This document shows positions 32,018-41,303 of a DNA stretch of 41,303 bases, piece by piece. The stretch spans positions 1 through 41,303 of the forward strand of contig CAOKQZ010000017.1 in NCBI GenBank assembly GCA_948471055.1, written 5' to 3'. The notes under the pieces are model-generated. The model ran no database searches. It was not told where the DNA came from and was given only the letters and a program-made list of their open reading frames with translations. Each line of letters starts with the position of its first letter. Within the stretch, counting starts at the first letter, position 1. Source of the DNA: an uncultured Clostridium sp. Its GTDB lineage: Bacteria; Bacillota; Clostridia; TANB77; CAG-508. Both the position numbers and the translations under genes were made by a program.

Positions 32018-33796
32018 ATGGATAGTGAAAAAATAATTGTAGAATTAATAAAACCACTCCTAAAAGATTACCTAGCATTTACAAGGGGACAAGTGCCTAA
32101 AGATTGGGTAAATGTAAGGGATGAAAGACAAGCCTATATAGAGAGATTACAAAGGGAAATTAATGAGTTAAAAGGAGATATTAAAAAAGCAGAAGAATTT
32201 AATACAGATATTGAAAAAAATGCTGTGCCAAGCCTCAAACGAAGAAAACCTGGCATGGTTGATGAGTTAGAAGCAGATATAAAAGAGAATAAAGAAAAAA
32301 TAGAATCTTATCCAAAGCGAATTGAAATGCTTGAAGAAGAACAAAAAAGAGCAAAGGAAGAATTAGAAGAAGCAAAAGCACAAATTGAAACAAGAAGACA
32401 GGCAGAGATTACCAAAATAAAGAAGAATATTCACAATAAAGTAAGACAATACATAGAAAGGCAAGCGGAAGAAGGAGAGAAACAAGAAAACATAGAAGCA
32501 TTAAAAAAGTATGAGAAACTTAGCGATGAAGAGATACAAAGTTTTGCTTCTAGGGTAGAAAAAGAAGAAAAAAGAAAATTAAAAGCTACTAAAATAGCCA
32601 AAATAAAACAAGATATAGAAAGTAAAGAGGAAAAATATAAAGATTTACTAACAGAAGATTATTACCGCGCAAAAGAAGAATATATAGAGTGCCTAGAAGC
32701 AGCAAGAATAGAAAAAATAGAAGAAAAGCAAGAAGCAATAGGATCAATAACGGTTACTACGATTTATCAAAAAGCATATAAAGATGCAGTAAAAGAAAAC
32801 GATCAAACTAGAGCAGATGCTATTTTAGAAAAAATGCAAGAAGTAAAGAATAGAAAACAAAAAGAAATAGAAAGAAATGGCTTAGAAGAAAATGCACAAA
32901 GGGAAAAGGTACAATCTCAAAAAGGAAATATAGTTACCAATTTTATACAGGGGTCAATGAAGGCATTAAAAAGTATGGTAAGTGTTTTTCCTAAATTAAA
33001 AGAAATGATAAATAGAACAACTCGCAGGTTAAATTATTTCGGTATAGAACGATTAGGAGCTGGAAAAGAAAACATCACAATGACAAATGAACAAATAAAT
33101 GAGTCGATGCAAAAAAATAGAGCAAAATATGAACGATTCTTAGAGGAGAATAGAGAAAAAAGACAAAAAGAACAGAGTGAAAATGCAGTATTAGCAGGTG
33201 AACAAGATCTTCAAGGAAATGTGATACTATCTAGGGAAGAAGAAATTGAAAAACAATTAAAAGAGGAAAAGGAATTAAGAAAAGTAAGATTTGTGCACGA
33301 TACAGATTATGTAAATGAAATGCGACAAAGAGTAAGTGAAGTAAAGATTATAACCAATGAAGAGCTAGAGAAAAAATATGCAGCATATCGTAAAGCAAAT
33401 GGTATTGATAAAGCAGCAGTAGAAGCAAGACAAGAAAAGCAAGGAGTAAAAAGTTCACTAATGGAGAATAGAGAAATTCATGTAGAAAATATACCAGAAT
33501 TTCTAAAAAATGATGGAACGGCTAAGAATTTAGATACAAAGATTTCAAAAGAAAAATCAAGAAAAACAATAGGAGGTTTTTCTTGGATAAGCGGTTTAGT
33601 ATTTAAAGTAAAAGGACAAAAAGTTGCAGTGCAAAACCAAAATGGGAATGCATATAAGCAGGGACTAGATGCAGGAATTTCACAAGAAGAACAGCGAAGA
33701 CGTGCAAAATTGTTCCAAACAAAGAAAGATTTAAGTAAGGAAAATCCAAGCAAGGAGAATACGGAGTTTAGAGGAGTACTATATGGAGGAGAGTAA
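32018..33796 (+). CDS. Large coiled-coil protein of unknown function (I)
   Basis: The 592-residue protein has an N-terminal segment IVELIKPLLKDYLAFTRG shared with the next gene (EEMKPLLKDYVEFTKE), then about 300 residues of Lys/Glu-rich coiled coil, then further charged helices and a short, more globular end. No signal peptide or TM segment is present, and I do not recognise a known domain. The start is ATG with GGGAGGAG. It forms a likely two-gene operon with the next protein (36-bp gap), just upstream of the ribosomal cluster. No in-frame CGG was found. Confidence 0.75.
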   Translation: MDSEKIIVELIKPLLKDYLAFTRGQVPKDWVNVRDERQAYIERLQREINELKGDIKKAEEFNTDIEKNAVPSLKRRKPGMVDELEADIKENKEKIESYPKRIEMLEEEQKRAKEELEEAKAQIETRRQAEITKIKKNIHNKVRQYIERQAEEGEKQENIEALKKYEKLSDEEIQSFASRVEKEEKRKLKATKIAKIKQDIESKEEKYKDLLTEDYYRAKEEYIECLEAARIEKIEEKQEAIGSITVTTIYQKAYKDAVKENDQTRADAILEKMQEVKNRKQKEIERNGLEENAQREKVQSQKGNIVTNFIQGSMKALKSMVSVFPKLKEMINRTTRRLNYFGIERLGAGKENITMTNEQINESMQKNRAKYERFLEENREKRQKEQSENAVLAGEQDLQGNVILSREEEIEKQLKEEKELRKVRFVHDTDYVNEMRQRVSEVKIITNEELEKKYAAYRKANGIDKAAVEARQEKQGVKSSLMENREIHVENIPEFLKNDGTAKNLDTKISKEKSRKTIGGFSWISGLVFKVKGQKVAVQNQNGNAYKQGLDAGISQEEQRRRAKLFQTKKDLSKENPSKENTEFRGVLYGGE

Positions 33797-33832
33797 AAGT
33801 AAATTTTTTGTAAACAGAGAAGGGAGATAAAA

Positions 33833-36680
33833 ATGGAAGAAGAACAATTTTTTGAAGAAATGAAACCACTATTAAAAGATTATGTGGAATTTACAAAAGA
33901 GGATATGTCTAAGAAATGGGAAAACATGGAGAAAGAAGCTTTGGCAAAAGTAGAAGAAAGCCAAGCAAGACGTGATGAGGCAAAAAACAAAGAAAAAGAA
34001 GCTAGAAAAAAAGGGGAAACTCTTAGACAAGCAAAACGTAACTTAAAAGGCATGGTAGCAATAATAGGAGATGAGGAATATAAATCAATAGAAGGTAAAA
34101 TAAATCAAAATGTAAAGAAGATAGAAGAACTTAGTAGAGAGTATAATCATAGGTATAAAGAATTAGAACAAGCAAAACAAGAACAACAACAAACGAAAGC
34201 TACCATTGAAAAAGAAAAGCAAGAAAGACTAGAACAGCAAAAGGAAAAACAAGGAAGTATTTATGAAAAGGCAAAGGGATATATTGATTCTAAAAAAGAA
34301 GAAATGAATCGTAACATTGAAGAAAAATCGAGTAAATTAGAAGAAATGAGAGCAAAAAGAAAAGAACTTGCCTCAGAAGCAAAAGCTGCATCTGAATTAA
34401 GATTAACGCTAAGCAAAAGCACAGATGAAATAAAAAAATCAGCAACATATAAAGCTCTTTCCCAAAAGGCAAATGAGGAATTGCAAAAAAGAAAAGCAAT
34501 GTATAAAGAATATAACCAAGAGATGAGTCGTGCAAAAGAAGAATTAGAAGGAGCAAAAGCTACCTTAGCTTCTTTTGAGGAAAAATATGGTGCAATTGAT
34601 TTTTCAAGTGAAGCAGGAATTCAAAGTTTAATGGAGATTACTGGATGGAAAGATGAAAAAGAAGCAAGTGCAATTGAAGAAGATAAAGATACTTTGGAGG
34701 CAGATGATGCTCAAAAATTAGGGGAAGAAGGACATAAACAAACAGAACAATCTAATGAAGAGGTATCTAAACTAGGAGATAACGAGGTAGAAGTTATAGA
34801 ACCTAGTACAAGAAAAGCAAGCGAAGAGAAAAAGTCCCAGCCAGAAGGAAAGAAACAACCTAAAACAGAGCAAGAGAAATGGGATGAAATACTAGAGATA
34901 TATCATAAAAGAGAAGAGGGATACGAAGATACATTGCCAAGACAATATTTTAGAGAAAAATATAAAGTCTTAGGTATGAAAGATGTTGACGAAGCAATGA
35001 AAATTGCGCTACCAACAAAGGATATGTCACTATTAGAAGTGATTCAAGGAATGAAACTTTTAGAAGAATCTCCTGCAAATATAGAAATATGGGATAGAAC
35101 AATTGAAGCTGTAGAAATAAGAATTAAAGAATTAGGAAATAGAGAGCTAGGGTGGAGCGAAAAAAAAATGTTTAAGACTCTTGGAATGGATATAGAAGCA
35201 GCGGCTGTTTTTGACAATATGATAAATGGATTCGAAGATTTATTGGATAAGGAAAATTATAAAAAAATAGATAGAATAATGTTGCAAAATGCTATGAAAT
35301 GGGGAATGGAAAAAAATTTAATAAGAATATGTAAATTAAATTTTAGCGATTTTCTAAAAGAACAAATAAAAGAAGCAAAAGATAAAGGAGAGTTAGAAAC
35401 CAGTTCCTCTTTTGAGAAATTATTAAAAGAGGTAATGGAAAGAGAAAAAAAATTACAACAAGATAAGGAAAGGGCAAAGAAAAGTAGAAAAATAGATAGA
35501 GATTTGAACCAAGCAGGACAACCAAGAAGAGGAGCACAACCAAGACAGAACGGACAAGCAGCTCCAACACAAGGAGCACAACCAAGGCAAGCGGGTACTA
35601 GTCAAATAATTCAATCTGAGCAAGGCGTACAAGAAGAACTACCAATTACTAGAATTGAAGTAAATACTAATAAAGGAAAAGTAATTGTTGTTTATGCAGA
35701 TTCGAAAAAAGAAAATAAAGAGTACTTGATAAGAGACATGTTATATGATAGAAGAAATTATCGTGGAGCTATTAAAGATAAAATTGGAGAAGATATATTG
35801 AAACGGTATGACACCAAAAGAGATGAAAGAAATATTAAAGTCTGCTGATATTTTTGTTCTAAAAGCACTTTATGATTATAAAGTAAAAACTGAAGATGGA
35901 CGAATGTTAGAAGCATATCTTAAAAATATTGATATTGTTAATGGTACTACAAGAAAAGTCGACGGCGAACAAATGCTAATACCTAAAATAATGCATAATG
36001 TAAGTGGACGTGGTGGCGTCTCAAAGAAACACTATGGTAAAGCTCTAACTGAAATAAGTAAAGATAACGAGCTAGAGGGGGTTGAATATGAAATAAGTGC
36101 AATGACAAAAATTCCAAAAACATTTGCACAAAAATTCCCAATATTCGGAATGATATCAGATTGGTTTGCAGATAGAAGAGAGGCAAAAAGAGAGATAACA
36201 TCATATGAAGACAGAAGAATGCAAGAAGAAGAAAAAATAGCAAAAGGAGAAAGAGCAGAAAAACATGCAAAAGACAAAAGAGAAAGAAAGCTTGAAAAGA
36301 GTAGAATAAATAAAGAAAAAAAAGAAAGAAAAGCCGAAGATAAAAAGGAAAAAGCAGAAAGAAAGGCAGAAGAAAAAAGAAGAAAAGCGGAAGAAAAGAA
36401 AGCTAGAAAAGAAAGAGAAGATACGCCAGATGAAGAAAGCACACTAGAGGGTGGAATGGAAGCAGAAAGAATAGGAGATGAAGCAGCACAAAGTACTGCA
36501 AGAGAACGCCTAGGTTTTGACTACATTGATGCTCATGCAAGATTAGAAGAACAACGTGAGGCAGAAGCGAGTGCAAGGTCGAGAGAAGGACAACAATACC
36601 ATGGAACAGAAGGTGATATAGACTTAGATAATCTAATGGAGGACTTAAAAACTTCGAAAAATGAAGGACCCCAACTATAA
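33833..36680 (+). CDS. Large coiled-coil protein of unknown function (II), through one CGG +1 frameshift
   Basis: Conventional reading gives two genes overlapping by 41 nt. Skipping C35804 of the in-frame CGG joins EDILK to GMTPKEMKEILKSADIF in one 948-residue protein. The second half has no ribosome site of its own. Order: the KPLLKDYVEFTK start shared with the upstream gene; a Lys/Glu/Gln coiled coil to about residue 270; an acidic linker; a helical region (about 345-560); a Pro/Gln/Arg-rich linker; a globular part spanning the join (ITRIEVNTNKGKVIVVYA to KALYDYKV, about 600-760); a very basic Lys/Glu/Arg coiled coil; and an acidic tail. I do not recognise any family. Confidence 0.72.
35804..35807 (+). 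other. CGG+1 frameshift site 11 (coiled-coil protein II)
   Basis: In-frame aaa|CGG|tat. Skipping the C gives aaa-GGT-atg (Lys-Gly-Met) and continues for 290 codons. The unshifted frame stops about 14 codons later. Confidence 0.8.
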
Positions 36681-36695
36681 AAATTTCAAAAAACG

Positions 36696-36724
36696 TTGAC
36701 ATTCTAAAAAAATCGTGATAGAAT
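36696..36724 (+). promoter_or_regulatory. Consensus promoter for the ribosomal cluster
   Basis: TTGACA (36696-36701), exactly 17 bp, then TAGAAT (36719-36724). The predicted start is near 36731, at the foot of the leader hairpin. Confidence 0.7.
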
Positions 36725-36727
36725 ATA

Positions 36728-36775
36728 AACCGTTATGGTAAAATGCGAAAAGTGGCATTTCCGTAACGGTTTTTT
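36728..36775 (+). terminator. Promoter-proximal terminator hairpin in the rpsL leader (possible attenuator)
   Basis: AACCGTTATGG...AAATGC pairs with GCATTT-CCGTAACGGTT (one bulge and one wobble, about 17 bp), followed by TTTTCT. It also lies 48 bp after the stop of the coiled-coil gene, so it could simply end that operon. Its position directly at the predicted rpsL start site allows attenuation. Confidence 0.75.
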
Positions 36776-36789
36776 CTACGCATATAATG

Positions 36790-36813
36790 ATTTGTAATCG
36801 CCAAAGGCGATAA
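36790..36813 (-). repeat. 24-bp palindrome-containing repeat, copy 2
   Basis: Exact inverted copy of 18503-18526. Here the flanks extend the palindrome (ATGATTTGT ... ACAATCAT), making a second hairpin in the rpsL leader between the terminator and the ribosome site. Confidence 0.75.
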
Positions 36814-36874
36814 CACAATCATTTATTTGTCACAAAAATGAAACATTTGTCAAATTTAAGGAGGTGAAATTTAA

Positions 36875-37288
36875 GTGCCAACGATTAATCAATTAGTAAG
36901 AAAAGGAAGAAAAACAACAACGACAAAATCAACTGCACCTGCATTACAACATGGTTATAACTCTAGGAAAAAAACATTAACCGATGCAAGAGCACCACAA
37001 AAAAGAGGTGTATGTACTGTTGTAAAAACCGTAACCCCTAAGAAACCAAACTCAGCTTTAAGAAAAGTTGCCAGAGTTAGACTTTCAAACGGTTATGAAG
37101 TAACTTCTTATATTCCAGGAATTGGACACAACTTACAAGAACATAGTGTTGTTCTAATTAGAGGAGGAAGGGTAAAAGATTTACCTGGTGTTCGTTACCA
37201 CATTATAAGAGGAACCTTAGATACTGCAGGAGTAAAAGACAGAATGCAAGCTCGTTCAAAATACGGAGCAAAAAAACCAAAAAAATAG
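36875..37288 (+). CDS. rpsL: 30S ribosomal protein S12
   Basis: The 137-residue protein shows the S12 signatures [30 protein letters not shown] and [11 protein letters not shown]12 lies at the decoding centre of the small subunit, where it monitors codon-anticodon pairing and frame. The start is GTG behind a perfect AAGGAGGTGA. Because the window shows evidence of unusual decoding, its sequence is of interest; by eye it keeps the usual loops. No in-frame CGG was found. Confidence 0.97.
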   Translation: MPTINQLVRKGRKTTTTKSTAPALQHGYNSRKKTLTDARAPQKRGVCTVVKTVTPKKPNSALRKVARVRLSNGYEVTSYIPGIGHNLQEHSVVLIRGGRVKDLPGVRYHIIRGTLDTAGVKDRMQARSKYGAKKPKK

Positions 37289-37578
37289 GTAGAAGCTAGA
37301 GGTTAGAAGTTAGAAAATAGATTTAACCAATAACCTACTCTCAGCTTTGGTTAGTGCTTGTAATTCTTACTAAACTTAAGGTACTTAAATTTAGATAGAT
37401 TTATAAAAGCACTATACGGGAAAGAATACTTTCCAGAGTAACTTTCGATATTTTATATAAATATCAAAAATTAAGATGTTAAAAAGATAAAAGAAAATAG
37501 ATATTTAGGTATGGAGATACTTTCTAAACTCTAAAATACTAATTTCTAATATCTAGTAAACATCTAGAAAAGGAGTGA

Positions 37579-38055
<477 letters not shown>

Positions 38056-38085
38056 GACAAAAATATGATTAAGACAACCATATTA

Positions 38086-38121
38086 ACAAACTGTAACTCA
38101 TATGCATTCGTGACAGTTTGT
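38086..38121 (+). other. Hairpin in the rpsG-fusA spacer
   Basis: ACAAACTGT (38086-38094) and ACAGTTTGT (38113-38121) form a 9-bp inverted repeat with an 18-nt loop and no T run. Its role is unknown; it could be a protein-binding or processing site. Confidence 0.4.
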
Positions 38122-38231
38122 ATAATCACAAATTAAGTTAGCCATTTGCGAAGAATGAGCATTATGGATAACTTATGCAACCGAACAAAGTGAGGTTGTA
38201 TACATTAGAAAAAGAAAAGGAGGAAAATAAA

Positions 38232-40316
38232 TTGGGTAAAAGAGAAGTCTCACTAGAAATGACCAGAAATATAGGAATTATGGCTCATATTGATGCTGGT
38301 AAAACTACCACAACAGAAAGAATACTTTTCTATACAGGTCGTGTTCATAAAATTGGTGAAACCCATGAAGGTGCAGCAACTATGGACTGGATGGCGCAAG
38401 AACAAGAAAGAGGAATTACCATCACTTCTGCTGCAACAACGACTCATTGGTTAAACCATAGAATTAATATTATTGATACCCCAGGTCACGTTGACTTTAC
38501 AGTGGAAGTACAAAGATCCCTAAGAGTATTAGATGGTTCTGTAACCGTATTTTGTGCCAAAGGTGGGGTACAACCACAATCAGAAACCGTATGGAGACAA
38601 GCTGATAAATATCATGTTCCAAGAATGGCATATGTTAATAAAATGGATATTACAGGTGCTAATTTCTTAGGATGTGTAGAACAAATGAAAGACCGTTTAA
38701 ATGCAAACGCAGTTCCTGTTCAATTACCAATTGGAGCAGAAGATAACTTCCAAGGAATTGTAGATTTAATAAAAATGAGAGCATTTGTTCATAAAGACGA
38801 TTTAGGAAAAGAGATTGAAGAATGCGATATTCCTGCGGATATGGTAGAAGAAGCAAACAAATTCAGAAGCCAAATGATTGAAGCAGCAGCAGAACAAGAT
38901 GACGATTTAATGATGAAATACTTAGAAGGAGAAGAACTAACCGAAGAAGAAATTAAAAAAGGATTACGTAAGGGAACGATTAACAATAGTATTGTTCCAG
39001 TATGTTGCGGTTCTTCTTATAAAAATAAAGGGGTTCAAGAATTATTAAATGCCATTGTAGATTACATGCCATCTCCATTAGACATTCCACACATTAAAGG
39101 TGTCGATTTAGATGGAAATGAAATCGAAGCAAAAACAGGAGATAATGAACCATTTGCGGCATTAGCCTTCAAAATTGCAACCGATCCATTCGTTGGAAAA
39201 CTTTGTTTCTTTCGAGTTTATTCAGGAACCTTACAAGCAGGTTCTACCGTATTAAACTCTACGAAGGACAAAAAAGAAAGAATTGGACGTATTCTACAAA
39301 TGCATGCAAACCACAGAGAAGATATTGAAGAAGTATTTTCAGGAGATATTGCAGCAGCCGTAGGGTTAAAAGATACCACAACTGGAGATACTCTTTGTGA
39401 TCCTGCGCATGCGGTAATTCTAGAATCTATGGAATTCCCAGAGCCAGTTATCGATATCGCAATCGAACCAAAGGATAAGGTAGCAAGTGAGAAAATGGGA
39501 ATTGCTCTTGCAAAATTAGCAGAAGAAGACCCTACTTTCAAAACTTATACTAATCATGAAACTGGTCAAACCATTATTGCAGGAATGGGAGAATTACACT
39601 TAGACATTATCGTAGACCGTTTAAAAAGAGAATTCAAGGTAGAAGCCAATGTTGGTAAACCACAAGTTGCTTACAAAGAAACCATTCGTGAAAAAGTAAA
39701 AGTAGAAGGAAAATTCATTCGTCAATCTGGTGGTCGTGGACAATATGGTCATGTATGGCTAGAAATGGAACCATTAGAGCCAGGAACTGGTGTTGAATTT
39801 GAGAGCAAAATCGTTGGTGGTGTTGTTCCAAAAGAATACATTAAACCAATCGAAGAAGGTGTAAGAGAAGCAGCCGAAAGCGGTGTTCTTGCAGGATACC
39901 CTGTTATCGACTTTAAAGCTACTTTAGTAGATGGTTCTTATCATGAAGTTGACTCTTCCGAAATGGCCTTCAAAATTGCAGGTTCTATGGCATTTAAAGA
40001 AGGATGTAAAAAAGGAAAATCGGTTATTCTAGAACCAATCATGAAAGTAGAAGTAACGGTTCCAGAAGAATACATGGGAGATGTTATTGGAGACATTAAC
40101 TCAAGACGTGGAAGAATGGAAGGAATGGAAGCAAGAAGTGGAAACCAAATTATTCGTGGATTTATTCCATTATCCGAAATGTTTGGATATGCAACAGACC
40201 TTCGTTCAAAAACACAAGGAAGAGGAACCTATGCAATGGAACCATCTCACTACGAAGAAGTTCCAAAATCTGTATTAGATGCCATCGTAGCATCTCGTGC
40301 AAAGAAGGAAGAATAA
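38232..40316 (+). CDS. fusA: Elongation factor G
   Basis: The 694-residue protein has full EF-G length: GTPase motifs [18 protein letters not shown] and NKMD, then domains II to V ([11 protein letters not shown], ending [10 protein letters not shown]). It drives translocation. The start is TTG at 38232 behind AAGGAGG (8 nt); an in-frame ATG at 38175 has no ribosome site and adds a non-conserved extension. About a dozen CGG triplets occur, all out of phase. Confidence 0.97.
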   Translation: MGKREVSLEMTRNIGIMAHIDAGKTTTTERILFYTGRVHKIGETHEGAATMDWMAQEQERGITITSAATTTHWLNHRINIIDTPGHVDFTVEVQRSLRVLDGSVTVFCAKGGVQPQSETVWRQADKYHVPRMAYVNKMDITGANFLGCVEQMKDRLNANAVPVQLPIGAEDNFQGIVDLIKMRAFVHKDDLGKEIEECDIPADMVEEANKFRSQMIEAAAEQDDDLMMKYLEGEELTEEEIKKGLRKGTINNSIVPVCCGSSYKNKGVQELLNAIVDYMPSPLDIPHIKGVDLDGNEIEAKTGDNEPFAALAFKIATDPFVGKLCFFRVYSGTLQAGSTVLNSTKDKKERIGRILQMHANHREDIEEVFSGDIAAAVGLKDTTTGDTLCDPAHAVILESMEFPEPVIDIAIEPKDKVASEKMGIALAKLAEEDPTFKTYTNHETGQTIIAGMGELHLDIIVDRLKREFKVEANVGKPQVAYKETIREKVKVEGKFIRQSGGRGQYGHVWLEMEPLEPGTGVEFESKIVGGVVPKEYIKPIEEGVREAAESGVLAGYPVIDFKATLVDGSYHEVDSSEMAFKIAGSMAFKEGCKKGKSVILEPIMKVEVTVPEEYMGDVIGDINSRRGRMEGMEARSGNQIIRGFIPLSEMFGYATDLRSKTQGRGTYAMEPSHYEEVPKSVLDAIVASRAKKEE

Positions 40317-40363
40317 GAACCCCCCAGTCGCCTCCGGCGACAGCCCCCTTAGATAAAGGGGCC
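40316..40363 (+). repeat. Palindromic interspersed repeat, copy E
   Basis: AGAACCCCCCAGTCGCC...GGCGACAGCCCCCTTAG...AAGGGGCC. It begins on the fusA stop codon, as copy A does on yifB. Confidence 0.7.
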
Positions 40364-40403
40364 TTTGCATACTGATATTTCTTCGAAGACTAACCCTATA
40401 AAA

Positions 40404-40454
40404 GCCTCCTTTACTTAAGGGAGGTGACAAGGCGAAGCCTTGACGGAGGGTTCT
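40404..40454 (-). repeat. Palindromic interspersed repeat, copy F (variant)
   Basis: GCCTCCTTTACTTAAGGGAGG...AAGGCGAAGCCTT...GGAGGGTTCT. It has the same architecture as the other copies with a diverged core, in reverse orientation. It faces copy E in the fusA-tuf spacer (40317-40605). Confidence 0.6.
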
Positions 40455-40510
40455 GGGAGCTCTAAAATTGTATAAAATACAATTTTAACAAACAAAATAC
40501 AAACAAAGTA

Positions 40511-40539
40511 TTGCAATTTTAGCAAAAGTATTATAAAAT
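40511..40539 (+). promoter_or_regulatory. Candidate promoter for tuf
   Basis: TTGCAA (40511-40516), 17 bp, then TAAAAT (40534-40539), 66 bp upstream of the tuf start. Confidence 0.5.
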
Positions 40540-40605
40540 ACTAGTGCAAATAATACATTCGTTATTAAATTTTAAAAAATATAAAATTAAAGGAGGAATT
40601 CAAAA

Positions 40606-41303
40606 ATGGCAAAAGCTAAATTTGAAAGAACAAAACCACACGTTAACATCGGAACAATCGGTCACGTTGACCACGGAAAAACAACAACAACAGCAGCAAT
40701 CACAAAATACTTAAGCTTATTAGGAAAAGCTCAATTTGAAGCATACGATCAAATCGATGGTGCTCCAGAAGAAAAAGCAAGAGGAATCACAATTAACACT
40801 GCTCACGTAGAATATGAAACAGACAACAGACACTATGCACACGTTGACTGCCCAGGACATGCTGACTACGTTAAAAACATGATTACTGGTGCTGCTCAAA
40901 TGGATGGTGCTATCTTAGTAGTATCTGCAGCAGATGGACCAATGCCTCAAACAAGAGAGCATATCTTACTTGCAAGACAAGTAGGTGTTAAATTTATCGT
41001 TGTTTACCTAAACAAATGTGATATGGTAGACGATCCAGAATTATTAGAATTAGTTGAAATGGAAGTTAGAGACTTATTATCAAGCTATGATTTCCCAGGA
41101 GACGACATTCCAATTATTAAAGGATCTTCTCTAAAAGTATTAGAATCAACTTCTACTGATCCAAATGCAGCAGAATATGTTTGCATGAAAGAATTAATGG
41201 AAGCAGTTGATAGCTATATTCCAACACCAGAAAGACCAGTAGACCAACCATTCTTAATGCCAGTTGAAGACGTATTCACAATTACAGGACGTGGAACAGT
41301 TGC
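40606..41303 (+). CDS. tuf: Elongation factor Tu (3' end outside window)
   Basis: The first ~232 residues are present, ending inside domain [53 protein letters not shown] and a GSSLKVLE segment (G5, canonical SALKALE). EF-Tu delivers aminoacyl-tRNA to the ribosome. The start is ATG behind AAAGGAGG. No in-frame CGG was found in the visible part. Confidence 0.97.
   Translation, partial: MAKAKFERTKPHVNIGTIGHVDHGKTTTTAAITKYLSLLGKAQFEAYDQIDGAPEEKARGITINTAHVEYETDNRHYAHVDCPGHADYVKNMITGAAQMDGAILVVSAADGPMPQTREHILLARQVGVKFIVVYLNKCDMVDDPELLELVEMEVRDLLSSYDFPGDDIPIIKGSSLKVLESTSTDPNAAEYVCMKELMEAVDSYIPTPERPVDQPFLMPVEDVFTITGRGTV

Noticed and set aside
35808..36680. Separate 290-residue gene starting at ATG 35808
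   Set aside because: It has no ribosome site, and the preceding frame runs into it through a CGG shift.

Overview
This 41.3 kb window comes from a low-GC, Gram-positive-type (Firmicutes, probably clostridial) chromosome. It encodes SpoVB-like and YtaF sporulation proteins, a Spo0A-type DNA-binding protein, a sortase, a VanR/VanS-like two-component system and a str-type ribosomal cluster (rpsL, rpsG, fusA, tuf). Genes have strong Shine-Dalgarno sites, and TTG starts are frequent (sigma factor, SpoVB-like protein, fusA).

The main result is a translational anomaly. Read conventionally, eight genes look broken, wrongly fused or wrongly split: a zincin, a DUF2207 protein (three sites), yifB (two), dprA, yraN, rdgB, spoVB and a coiled-coil protein. 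All 11 problem sites are an in-frame CGG codon followed by N. Skipping the C, so that the next codon is GGN (Gly), restores the family sequence and normal protein length every time. I found no in-frame CGG in any other native gene here, although CGG triplets out of phase are plentiful. The exception is a compositionally foreign secreted-protein gene (1791-2339) with four in-frame CGG codons. The simplest reading is that CGG is not a working Arg codon in this organism and triggers a +1 shift, or that CGGN is decoded as Gly.

Layout: 1-5.6 kb holds an Rpn-like fragment with a KEGR repeat, an ECF sigma/anti-sigma pair, the foreign secreted protein, a Spo0A-like protein behind three phased 0A-like boxes, YtaF, the zincin and a DUF2442 protein. 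5.7-10.7 kb holds a Ca2+-type P-ATPase, a probable type I toxin with convergent antisense RNA, and the DUF2207 membrane protein. 10.7-14.3 kb (minus strand) holds a Bax-inhibitor-1 protein, RecQ and an Rpn-family nuclease. 14.7-21.7 kb holds yifB-dprA-yraN (DNA processing), a PBECR-like nuclease, rdgB, an HD hydrolase, rsmA and two small proteins. 21.8-31.8 kb holds the sortase, SpoVB-like flippase, two-component system, a COG2426 membrane protein, the MntA/HepT toxin-antitoxin pair, a TsaC-type tRNA-modification enzyme, a DEDDh exonuclease, a TSCPD protein and an SDR. 32-36.7 kb holds two large coiled-coil proteins of unknown function. The ribosomal cluster, entered through a leader with a promoter-proximal terminator hairpin, runs off the right edge inside tuf.

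Palindromic repeats (AGAACCC...AAGGGG family) are scattered between genes, including one inverted pair that looks like a MITE. Family assignments, alignments and hairpins were judged by eye; no searches or folding programs were run.
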